Assembly: GCF_003268025.1 (NCBI RefSeq)
Contig: NZ_QLUW01000001.1
Location: 1,178,001-1,242,000, forward strand
Source: Paenibacillus montanisoli
Lineage (GTDB): Bacteria > Bacillota > Bacilli > Paenibacillales > Paenibacillaceae
Length of the DNA stretch: 64,000 nt
Direction of reading: 5' to 3'
Below the pieces are notes generated by a model. It searched no databases, was not told the origin of the DNA, and saw only the letters and a list, made by a program, of their open reading frames with translations. A program made the translations under genes and the position numbers. Shown one piece after another: positions 57,641 through 64,000 of the stretch (position 1 is its first letter; each line of letters starts with the position of its first letter).

Positions 57641-59110
57641 ATGTTCAACATTAAACAATTCGGTGCTATCGGTGATGGTATCCATGATGATACCGCTGCA
57701 GTCAAGGCGGCTATCGACGCCTGTCGGGCAGAGGGCGGAGGCATGGTCGTGGTACCTCCCGGTCAGTATTCGTGCACGCCACTCGAGCTGTTTTCCTATG
57801 TGAATTTACATTTGGAACCGGGCTCGGTCCTGCTTGCCAGCCCCGAAGTCGAGAACTATCATATCAACAACACTTCGGCGGCAAGTAGCAGAGCCGGACT
57901 AATCAGGGCGGTCAATGCGAAATCCTTTTCTATAACCGGCACGGGAACGATTCATTGTCAAGGCATGAAATTCATGGATGAGACGCGCCCTCGCGTCGGC
58001 GACCCGGGTACGCTGGATTACGTAGCAACCAGGACTCGGCAGAAAGAAAAGTTCAGAGCCATGGATCATGGCGTAGAGGACGGTCCCGCCCAGGAGCTCG
58101 AACGCCCGGGAAATCCGCTGCAGTTCATGCAATGCGAGAATGTCACGCTGCGGGATATCGTTATATTGGATTCGCCCAATTGGACCATCCATTTTCATGG
58201 CAGCAACAATATCGTTATATCGGGCATGACGATTAAGAACAATATCCTTATTCCGAATTCGGACGGCATTCATTTTCAAAACTGCAGCAATGTCCGGGTG
58301 TCCGATTGCTACATTGAATGCGGAGACGACTCTTTCGCGTTTACGGGCTATGGTCCCGAAGGCAGTTTGACGGAGAACGTGCTGGTGACGAATTGTACGC
58401 TTATCTCCCGGTCCTCCGCAATTCGAGTCGGTTACGGCAAATCGGATATGAAGAACATGCTCTTTAATAATATCATCATTCGAAATTCCAATCGCGGGAT
58501 TGGCGTTTTCCAGCGCGATGCCGGGGCGATGGAAAATATCGTGTTTTCCAATATCGTCATCGAGACCCGCTTGCATACCGGTCATTGGTGGGGACACGGA
58601 GAGCCGATTCACGTGTCGTCGGTCAAGCATAACAGCGCAGAAGGCTATGGTACCTTAAAGCAAATTCGATTCAGCAACATTCTGGCAAAAGGAGAAGCCG
58701 GAATGCTGGTATACGGGTGCCCTGACAGCGTGATAGAGGACGTGGTATTCGACAACGTTCGTTTCGACGTTCTCCAGAGCAAGCTGGCGGATCGATACGG
58801 CGGTAATATCGACCTCAGACCGATCGACGATATCGAGTTCGGCGTGTTCGAGCATCATGAATGCGGCCTGTACGCCGAGAATGTCCGCGGTTTGAAGGTG
58901 CACAATTTCCAGCTGCATTGGGAAGGCGCTCCTGCTTCCTATTTCCAGCATGGCATCGAGGTTAAGGATTGCGAAGACGTAGTCGTGGACGGGTTCGCAG
59001 GCAAAGCGCCTCAACAGTCCGAGACAAGCCTGGCTTTCCATGCCGATCGCAGCCGAGGCGTAACAGTGAGAAATTCCGACGATGTCGGCCAAGACATCGT
59101 AACGGTTTAA
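57641..59110 (+). CDS. GH28-like right-handed beta-helix protein
   Basis: A 489-residue protein starting FNIKQFGAIGDGIHDDTAAVKAAID, the entry to pectate-lyase-like beta-helices. GH28 motifs are partly kept: NSDG (206-209) and GDD (228-230) provide the expected Asp residues, but the following GHG is replaced by SSAIRVGYG (258-266). So it may be a divergent polygalacturonase-type hydrolase or another glycan-active helix enzyme. No signal peptide, therefore cytosolic. GAGGGAGG precedes the ATG. Confidence 0.85.
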   Translation: MFNIKQFGAIGDGIHDDTAAVKAAIDACRAEGGGMVVVPPGQYSCTPLELFSYVNLHLEPGSVLLASPEVENYHINNTSAASSRAGLIRAVNAKSFSITGTGTIHCQGMKFMDETRPRVGDPGTLDYVATRTRQKEKFRAMDHGVEDGPAQELERPGNPLQFMQCENVTLRDIVILDSPNWTIHFHGSNNIVISGMTIKNNILIPNSDGIHFQNCSNVRVSDCYIECGDDSFAFTGYGPEGSLTENVLVTNCTLISRSSAIRVGYGKSDMKNMLFNNIIIRNSNRGIGVFQRDAGAMENIVFSNIVIETRLHTGHWWGHGEPIHVSSVKHNSAEGYGTLKQIRFSNILAKGEAGMLVYGCPDSVIEDVVFDNVRFDVLQSKLADRYGGNIDLRPIDDIEFGVFEHHECGLYAENVRGLKVHNFQLHWEGAPASYFQHGIEVKDCEDVVVDGFAGKAPQQSETSLAFHADRSRGVTVRNSDDVGQDIVTV

Positions 59111-59162
59111 TCGTACGATTAGATTCAATGACTATATTCCGCATAGATGGAGTGAAACGACA

Positions 59163-60086
59163 ATGAACGCAATCGGCTCGGACCGTAATTATGGATGCAG
59201 AATCAAAACCGATTTGATCTATAAAGGTTATGCCGCCGTCATCATGGAGAATGAAGTTTTCCGGCTTACCATGCTGCCCGGCAAAGGCTCGGATGTGGTA
59301 GAGCTGCTGTATAAACCGAGCGACACCGATTTCATCTGGTTTACGCAGCTCGGGCTGCGGCGGAAGGAGCCTATATTCGCGGACTATCAATCCCAGTATC
59401 AAGGGGGCTGGCAGGAAATTTTCCCGAGTTTGAGCGCTGACCATAACCATGAAGGGATGAATATGCCTAGATATGGGGAAGCCGCCCTGGTCGAGTGGGC
59501 CTATGACGTCGTACAGGATGATCCCGAAGCCATCGGCGTGCGCTTTTCTTATACGTGCAGAACGATGCCGCTGCGGCTGGAGAAGACCATCACGATGAAA
59601 AGCGGCGACGCCGGCTTTTCCATTTCGGAAACGGTCACGAATCTGTCGCCGGCGCCGCTGCATGCGGATTGGGGCCATCACATCACATTCGGCGAACCGT
59701 TTTTGCAGCCGGGTACGGTGATCGAGCTGCCTGCGGAGGAAATGCCGCGGTATGTTACGCCGGCGAAGGGGAGCCCTTACGAATTTTGCTGGTTCGATAC
59801 GGTCACGGAAGGTAAGTACCGGCTTCTGCGCCCGGATGGGATAGGAGCGGAAGTGCGCTGGGACAAGGAGCGCTGGCCGTGTCTCTGGTTCTGGCGGGAG
59901 TTCGGCGGCAACAAGGGCGGGCCATACTATGGCTGCAACTACAATGTCGGGCTGGAAATGTTCTCATCCGCGCCCGCCCATAAGCTGATCGACAATGTGG
60001 AGAAGGGAACGGCGATCGCGTTCGAGCCTTATGCGTCGCATCATTCCGAGCTGCATTTTGCCGTCATTGATCAAAGAGCAATTTAA
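59163..60086 (+). CDS. Aldose 1-epimerase-like protein (galactose mutarotase fold, DUF4432 type)
   Basis: A 307-residue beta-sandwich protein. KGYAAVIMENEVFRLTMLPGKGSDVVELLYKP at the start, WGHHITFGEPFL with candidate acid His residues (about 178-190), and FEPYASHHSELHF near the end. Mutarotase-fold enzymes interconvert sugar anomers, and the DUF4432 branch also includes uncharacterised sugar-pathway members. It is the last gene of the enzyme run. Confidence 0.72.
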   Translation: MNAIGSDRNYGCRIKTDLIYKGYAAVIMENEVFRLTMLPGKGSDVVELLYKPSDTDFIWFTQLGLRRKEPIFADYQSQYQGGWQEIFPSLSADHNHEGMNMPRYGEAALVEWAYDVVQDDPEAIGVRFSYTCRTMPLRLEKTITMKSGDAGFSISETVTNLSPAPLHADWGHHITFGEPFLQPGTVIELPAEEMPRYVTPAKGSPYEFCWFDTVTEGKYRLLRPDGIGAEVRWDKERWPCLWFWREFGGNKGGPYYGCNYNVGLEMFSSAPAHKLIDNVEKGTAIAFEPYASHHSELHFAVIDQRAI

Positions 60087-60196
60087 CTCTGAATCTATCA
60101 GCTTACATTTGCTTTCGTATATCATCCTGTATGCAGAATGGCTGATCCGGCTTCTTTGCGAGCTGTCCGCCAGTTGATTTTACTGACATTATCCTA

Positions 60197-60227
60197 ACCG
60201 TCTACACCGTAATCCGGGATAGACGGT
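60197..60227 (+). terminator. Hairpin after the aldose-epimerase-like gene
   Basis: ACCGTCTA (60197-60204) pairs perfectly with TAGACGGT (60220-60227). The T-run is weak (GTTGC), so termination efficiency is uncertain. Confidence 0.5.
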
Positions 60228-60235
60228 GTTGCATC

Positions 60236-60272
60236 ATAATTGGTTTTAAGATCCAATTATTTATGGTATAAT
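60236..60272 (+). promoter_or_regulatory. gntR promoter with 8-bp inverted repeat
   Basis: ATAATTGG (60236-60243) and CCAATTAT (60253-60260) are a perfect inverted repeat separated by 9 bases, just before an extended -10 element TGGTATAAT (60264-60272). It looks like an operator for autoregulation or for another factor; it does not match the TTGTnGACAGTAnACA sites. Confidence 0.55.
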
Positions 60273-60304
60273 GTGAGGATGAACTGGGAAGTGGAGTGTG
60301 AAGG

Positions 60305-60961
60305 ATGATGCGGTCATCAATTTCCAAAGTTAAGCCTTTATATTCGCAAGCATACATTCTTTTGAAAAATTCGATTACCAATGGCGAATTCCAGCCCGGC
60401 GAACGGATTACCGAGCTTAGGCTTGCGGAAATGTTCGGAATTAGCAGAGGTCCTGTCCGAGAGGTGATCCGGATGCTGATTCAGGATGGACTACTCACCC
60501 AGAATGAAGGGCCGATACAGGTTTACAACCCTACAAAAGAGGATATCATCGAAGTTTTTTTATGCCGGGAATGTCTGGAAGCATTAGCGACTAGACAGGC
60601 TGCGCATCGAATGACGCCGGATATGAGGGATCAGCTTTTGTTGAACGTTGATAACACACGGAAAGCGATCGACGAACAAAATGCGAGCGAATTGTGCAGA
60701 CTGGACCAACAGTTTCACGAGCTGGTTATCGAGGCTTCAGGCAATCGTCAATTAATCGAGCTTTCAAGCGTTATTCAAGCTAAGGTTGCGTATATGCGCA
60801 ATCAAATTTTGTCGCACTTTTACCAGCATTTTATCGATACGGTCGATGAGCATCTGAGGATCGTCCAAGCCTTAACGGATGGCGATGCCCACAAGGCCGA
60901 GGAAGAAATGCGTCACCATATCGAAAAAGCCGTCGATGTTTATCGGCATTTGGCGAATTAA
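60305..60961 (+). CDS. GntR-family transcriptional regulator, FCD (FadR) subfamily
   Basis: A 218-residue repressor. Winged helix-turn-helix at about 10-75 (ERITELRLAEMFGISRGPVREVIRML) and an FCD ligand-binding domain at about 85-210 with the metal-binding pattern (Asp in LDQQFHELVI, then His residues in DEHLRIVQAL and RHHIEKAV). FCD regulators sense small carboxylates or sugar acids. It stands alone between a promoter and a terminator. It is the likely reader of the three operator copies at the importer and PDH promoters. Confidence 0.9.
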   Translation: MMRSSISKVKPLYSQAYILLKNSITNGEFQPGERITELRLAEMFGISRGPVREVIRMLIQDGLLTQNEGPIQVYNPTKEDIIEVFLCRECLEALATRQAAHRMTPDMRDQLLLNVDNTRKAIDEQNASELCRLDQQFHELVIEASGNRQLIELSSVIQAKVAYMRNQILSHFYQHFIDTVDEHLRIVQALTDGDAHKAEEEMRHHIEKAVDVYRHLAN

Positions 60962-60973
60962 CGCAATTGCAAT

Positions 60974-61008
60974 GAGCTTGATCGGACAAACGATACAAGC
61001 TCTTTTTT
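60974..61008 (+). terminator. Intrinsic terminator after gntR
   Basis: GAGCTTG (60974-60980) pairs with CAAGCTC (60996-61002), followed by six T. Confidence 0.85.
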
Positions 61009-61020
61009 ATTTTCAATTCA

Positions 61021-61037
61021 TTGTTGACAGTAGACAT
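61021..61037 (+). promoter_or_regulatory. Operator site B, overlapping the PDH promoter
   Basis: TTGTTGACAGTAGACAT, 1 mismatch to site A over the first 16 bases. It contains the -35 hexamer. Confidence 0.65.
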
Positions 61038-61053
61038 TGATTCCCGTTACTAT
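61024..61053 (+). promoter_or_regulatory. Sigma-A promoter of the PDH operon
   Basis: TTGACA (61024-61029), 18 bases, TACTAT (61048-61053). Same -35, spacing and near-same -10 as the importer promoter (TTGACA-N18-TACCAT). Confidence 0.7.
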
Positions 61054-61079
61054 GAAGATGTGCTAAGAGATCTGGATCA

Positions 61080-61153
61080 TCTTGGAAATGAAAGCGGGTA
61101 CTTTAGATTCGCATATCCAAGAAGTTTCGAAAGGTTTCTTAGTCTTTTTTTTT
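61080..61153 (+). promoter_or_regulatory. PDH leader hairpins and T-run (possible attenuator)
   Basis: TCTTGGA (61080-61086) can pair with TCCAAGA (61116-61122), and AAGAA (61119-61123) with TTCTT (61136-61140), in front of a run of nine T (61145-61153). The stems are weak; whether termination occurs is unknown. Confidence 0.3.
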
Positions 61154-61162
61154 GGATATTTA

Positions 61163-61179
61163 TTGTAGACAGTAGACAT
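61163..61179 (+). promoter_or_regulatory. Operator site C, before the PDH E1 alpha start
   Basis: TTGTAGACAGTAGACAT, identical to site B except one base over 19 positions (61020-61038 versus 61162-61180). The two sites are 142 bases apart, which could allow looping. Confidence 0.65.
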
Positions 61180-61200
61180 TCATGGGTAGGGGTGAACGAA

Positions 61201-62286
61201 ATGAGTCTTGCGAAATCGATATTGGAAAGACAAGATTACCCGATCGTTTCGGTATGCGACCAAAACGGCCATATCGGCAATCCGGAGCTGATGCCCAAAT
61301 TAAGCGACTCGCAGCTGGTTTCCATCATGCGCAAAATGGTGTTTACACGAACATGGGACCAAAGAGCGATTAGTTTGGCCCGCCAAGCACGCATGGGCTT
61401 GTGGGCGACCGTAGGCGGGCAGGAAGCCAGTATGATCGGCAGCGAGGCTGCGCTTAGGAAAGACGATTTTATTCTTGGCTCCTACCGGGATATCCCGCAA
61501 ATCGTCTGGCACGGACTGCCATTATATCAATCTATTTTATACTCCCGCGGACATCAGAAAGGCTTTTGCATTCCTGAAGATGTTCAAGCATTGATGCCTC
61601 AGATCATTATCGGCGCTCAAATCATTCAGGCGGCCGGCATCGCGCTGGGCATGAAGAAACGGAAATCGGACAATATCGTGATGTCCTATATCGGCGAAGG
61701 CGGAACCTCGCAAGGGGATTTCTACGAAGGCCTTAATTTCGCCGGCGTGTTCCAAGTGCCAATGATCACGATGGTGCAGAACAATCAGTATGCGATATCC
61801 GTCCCGTTCCATAAGCAGACGGCTGCGGATACGATCGCGCAAAAAGCGGTTGCGGCCGGAATAACAGGGGTAAGGGTAGACGGCATGGATGTGCTGGCCG
61901 TATATAAAGTCGTCGAACAAGCGGCGGAACGGGCGCGCAGAGGCCAAGGTCCTACCTTGATCGAAGCGCTGACATACCGCTACGGTCCGCATACGATGGC
62001 CGGCGATGATCCTTCCCGGTATCGTACGAAGGAGGAAGTGGAGCATTGGAGAGAAAAAGATCCGATCACGCGCTTCCGCAAATATCTCGGCCGGAAAGGA
62101 TTGTGGTCGGATAGGGACGAGGAGCTGATGATCGAGGAGGCCAAGCAAGCGATAACGGACGCGCTAAAACAAGCGGATGCAACGGAAAAAATGACGGTCG
62201 CCGGCTTGATCGACAGCATGTTCGAAAAGACGCCGCCTCACCTTGAGGAGCAAAAGCTCCGGTATATAACGAGAGGAGGAAAGTAG
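61201..62286 (+). CDS. pdhA: Pyruvate dehydrogenase E1 component, alpha subunit
   Basis: Thiamine-diphosphate E1 alpha subunit of a 2-oxo acid dehydrogenase complex. The 361 residues resemble Bacillus PdhA in many blocks: [17 protein letters not shown], the TPP-binding [15 protein letters not shown]...VQNNQYAIS, and the phosphorylation-loop region [20 protein letters not shown] 61201 follows GTAGGGGTGAACG and gives the normal length; the frame opens upstream at 61021 through the promoter. Preceded by two GntR-type operators. Branched-chain 2-oxo acid dehydrogenase is the alternative, but the segments favour pyruvate. Confidence 0.9.
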   Translation: MSLAKSILERQDYPIVSVCDQNGHIGNPELMPKLSDSQLVSIMRKMVFTRTWDQRAISLARQARMGLWATVGGQEASMIGSEAALRKDDFILGSYRDIPQIVWHGLPLYQSILYSRGHQKGFCIPEDVQALMPQIIIGAQIIQAAGIALGMKKRKSDNIVMSYIGEGGTSQGDFYEGLNFAGVFQVPMITMVQNNQYAISVPFHKQTAADTIAQKAVAAGITGVRVDGMDVLAVYKVVEQAAERARRGQGPTLIEALTYRYGPHTMAGDDPSRYRTKEEVEHWREKDPITRFRKYLGRKGLWSDRDEELMIEEAKQAITDALKQADATEKMTVAGLIDSMFEKTPPHLEEQKLRYITRGGK

Positions 62287-62287
62287 C

Positions 62288-63268
62288 ATGGCCCAAATGA
62301 CGATGATCCAAGCGATACGCGACGCGATGCGCGTCGAACTCGAAAGAGATCCCGAAACATTGGTTTTCGGAGAGGACGTAGGCAAGAACGGCGGCGTCTT
62401 CCGGGCGACGGAAGGATTGCAGGAGATGTACGGAGAAGAGCGCGTGTTCGATACGCCGCTCGCCGAATCGGGAATCGGAGGTTTGGCGGTCGGGTTGGGA
62501 TTGCAAGGGTATCGCCCGATCGCGGAAATTCAATTTTTCGGATTCGTGCTCGAGGTGATGGATTCGATCGTAAACCAAGCGTCCAGAATGCGGTTTCGCT
62601 CGGGCGGAAGATTTCATAGTCCGATCACGTTCCGATCGCCTTTCGGCGGCGGAGTGAAAACGCCGGAAAACCACGCGGACAGCTTCGAAGGCTACATGCT
62701 CCAAACCCCTGGAGTCAAGGTCGTTATTCCCTCCAATCCATATGATGCGAAGGGCCTGCTCAGTTCGGCGATACGGGATAATGATCCGGTCATCTTCCTG
62801 GAGCATCTGAAGCTGTACCGTTCCATACGCACCGAAGTGCCGGAGGAAGCGTACACGATCCCGTTGGGTCAAGCGAATGTCGTTAGGGAGGGTGGAGACG
62901 TGACTATCGTCACCTATGGAGCGATGGTCCATGTTTCCTTGCAGGCTGCCGACGAAATCTTGAAGATGAAAGGCATTAAAGCGGAGGTTATCGACTTAAG
63001 GACGATTAGTCCGATCGATATCGAGACGATTGCGGCTTCCATCCAAAAAACGAATCGGGCCATCGTTGTCCAGGAAGCGCAGCGGACTTCAGGCGTCGCC
63101 GCCGAGGTAATCGCCCAGATCAACGAAAAGGCGCTGCTTCACTTGGAGGCGCCGGTGATCAGAGTGGCTCCTCCCGATACGGTGTATCCGTTCGCAGCCG
63201 TCGAAGACGAATGGCTGCCGACGCCTTCTTTCGTAGTGGATGCCATCATTCAAGTATTGGAGTTTTAA
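62288..63268 (+). CDS. pdhB: Pyruvate dehydrogenase E1 component, beta subunit
   Basis: A 326-residue transketolase-like beta subunit, [15 protein letters not shown] at the start, [34 protein letters not shown], and the C-terminal domain with [13 protein letters not shown]-like residues ([16 protein letters not shown]). It resembles Bacillus PdhB closely. AGGAGG precedes the ATG, 1 base after the E1 alpha stop. Confidence 0.93.
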   Translation: MAQMTMIQAIRDAMRVELERDPETLVFGEDVGKNGGVFRATEGLQEMYGEERVFDTPLAESGIGGLAVGLGLQGYRPIAEIQFFGFVLEVMDSIVNQASRMRFRSGGRFHSPITFRSPFGGGVKTPENHADSFEGYMLQTPGVKVVIPSNPYDAKGLLSSAIRDNDPVIFLEHLKLYRSIRTEVPEEAYTIPLGQANVVREGGDVTIVTYGAMVHVSLQAADEILKMKGIKAEVIDLRTISPIDIETIAASIQKTNRAIVVQEAQRTSGVAAEVIAQINEKALLHLEAPVIRVAPPDTVYPFAAVEDEWLPTPSFVVDAIIQVLEF

Positions 63269-63310
63269 TGCGGAACCACTAGAAGAGCGGCAAGCAAAGG
63301 AGGCTGGATC

Positions 63311-64000
63311 GTGCCGACGGTCGAATATAGATTGCCGGATATCGGCGAAGGCATTCATGAAGCCGATATAGTGAATTGGTTAATTAAACCCGGAGACCGG
63401 GTCGTCGAGGATCAAGTGATTGCGGAGGTCGAAAGCGATAAGGCGATTGTGGAAATCCCTTCGCCGGTCAATGGAACGATCCGCGCTATCAAGGTATCGG
63501 AAGGAACGAGAGTTAAAGTAGGCGATCTATTGGTCGACTTCGAGGCTGAAGGCGCGATTGAGGCATTGGGCGAATCGGCTGAAGCTCCTGAAACTGCATA
63601 TGCGGCTCCCGAAGCGCAGGAAGTATCAAAGCTGCCTCAGGCAGCGGGAAGCGGGCAGGCATCAAGCAAGGCGATCGCTACGCCCAGCGTGCGGAAGCTG
63701 GCGAGAGAACAAGGGGTTGACCTGGACGATATCGTTGGAACCGGCAAAGACGGAAGAATTACAAGCGACGATATAATGCGCTTCGTTTCCGGAAGTGCAC
63801 CGGCGGCTGCGCCTGCGCAGCAAATGATTGAATCAGTTCACGCGCGAACATCTGATGATCAGCCGGAAGTCTGGACGGCGACGGCACCTGCACAGCAGAT
63901 GAATAAAACCATTCACGCGCAAACATCTGATGATCAGCCGGAGGTTCAAATGACGGCAGAGCAGCCTTCTGTCCGAATCGCTGCAGTGCCTGAATCGGAT
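63311..64000 (+). CDS. pdhC: Dihydrolipoamide acyltransferase E2 (partial, runs off the window)
   Basis: The first 230 residues of E2. One lipoyl domain (1-76) with lipoyl Lys44 in ESDKAIVEIP, then an acidic/Ala linker, a peripheral-subunit-binding domain (about 116-155, ATPSVRKLAREQGVDL...GTGKDGRI), and a linker containing a 25-residue tandem repeat (63809-63958). The catalytic acyltransferase domain lies beyond the window. GTG start with AAAGGAGGCTGG upstream. Confidence 0.92.
   Translation, partial: MPTVEYRLPDIGEGIHEADIVNWLIKPGDRVVEDQVIAEVESDKAIVEIPSPVNGTIRAIKVSEGTRVKVGDLLVDFEAEGAIEALGESAEAPETAYAAPEAQEVSKLPQAAGSGQASSKAIATPSVRKLAREQGVDLDDIVGTGKDGRITSDDIMRFVSGSAPAAAPAQQMIESVHARTSDDQPEVWTATAPAQQMNKTIHAQTSDDQPEVQMTAEQPSVRIAAVPESD
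63809..63958 (+). repeat. 75-bp tandem repeat in the E2 linker
   Basis: Two diverged 75-bp copies encode APAQQMIESVHARTSDDQPE and APAQQMNKTIHAQTSDDQPE with short tails. It lengthens the flexible linker between the subunit-binding and catalytic domains. Confidence 0.85.

Noticed and set aside
61021-61200. N-terminal extension of E1 alpha
   Set aside because: The open frame runs through the promoter and both operators, and homologues start near 61201.

Overview
The window is chromosome from a spore-forming Gram-positive bacterium, most likely Paenibacillaceae (Paenibacillus or Cohnella type). The reasons are the Bacillus-like gene order around hemA, spoVID, valS, folC, mreB, minD, spoIVF, rplU, spo0B, obg, ruv, queA, tgt and yajC; many sporulation genes; strong AGGAGG ribosome binding sites with frequent GTG and TTG starts; and the presence of ruvC, which Bacillus itself lacks. 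About 75 percent is conserved core genome read left to right. The last 15 kb is an accessory sugar and carbon-metabolism region.

Layout. (1) 1-900: tail of an unrecognised gene, then AdoMet decarboxylase (polyamine synthesis) behind a structured 5' leader. (2) 1.0-8.8 kb: complete tetrapyrrole operon hemA-hemX-sirC-hemC-cobA/hemD-hemB-hemL, from glutamyl-tRNA to uroporphyrinogen III with a siroheme branch. (3) 8.8-17.2 kb: RluA-type pseudouridine synthase, spore coat morphogen SpoVID, T-box-controlled valS, folC, murC. (4) 17.3-25.8 kb: SpoIIB-like SPOR protein, DUF4321 protein, maf, radC, mreBCD, minCD, rodA (cell shape and division). (5) 25.9-32.4 kb: SpoIVFA/SpoIVFB (pro-sigma-K processing), RNase G/E, L21-Prp-L27, Spo0B, Obg. 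(6) 32.6-38.3 kb: ACT regulator, hom-thrC-thrB-pheA and ilvE (amino-acid synthesis). (7) 38.4-48.4 kb: SafA-like LysM coat protein with collagen-like repeats, BofC, ruvCAB, DCC protein, SpoIID-like protein, queA-tgt-yajC.

(8) 48.6-64 kb: the accessory part. A minus-strand Cys/Met-metabolism PLP enzyme is divergent from a CUT1 sugar importer (two permeases plus a 663-aa lipoprotein receptor, no ATPase gene). Five enzyme genes follow: DUF5060/DUF4038 glycosidase, two Fe(II)/2-oxoglutarate (PhyH) dioxygenases, a GH28-like beta-helix protein and an aldose-epimerase-like protein. Next come a GntR/FCD repressor and a second-type pyruvate dehydrogenase operon (E1 alpha, E1 beta, E2 running off the end).

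The most interesting signals are non-coding. The AdoMet decarboxylase leader can form two mutually exclusive helices, one of which buries the Shine-Dalgarno, which is riboswitch-like. Three near-identical 17-bp operators of the form TTGTnGACAGTAnACAw lie at the promoters of the importer operon and the PDH operon, tying both to the neighbouring GntR regulator. A consensus-perfect cre (CcpA) site precedes the importer. The pairing of two PhyH dioxygenases with glycosidases and an importer suggests an oxidative sugar-processing pathway whose substrate cannot be read from the sequence. No rRNA, tRNA, CRISPR, insertion sequence or prophage was seen.
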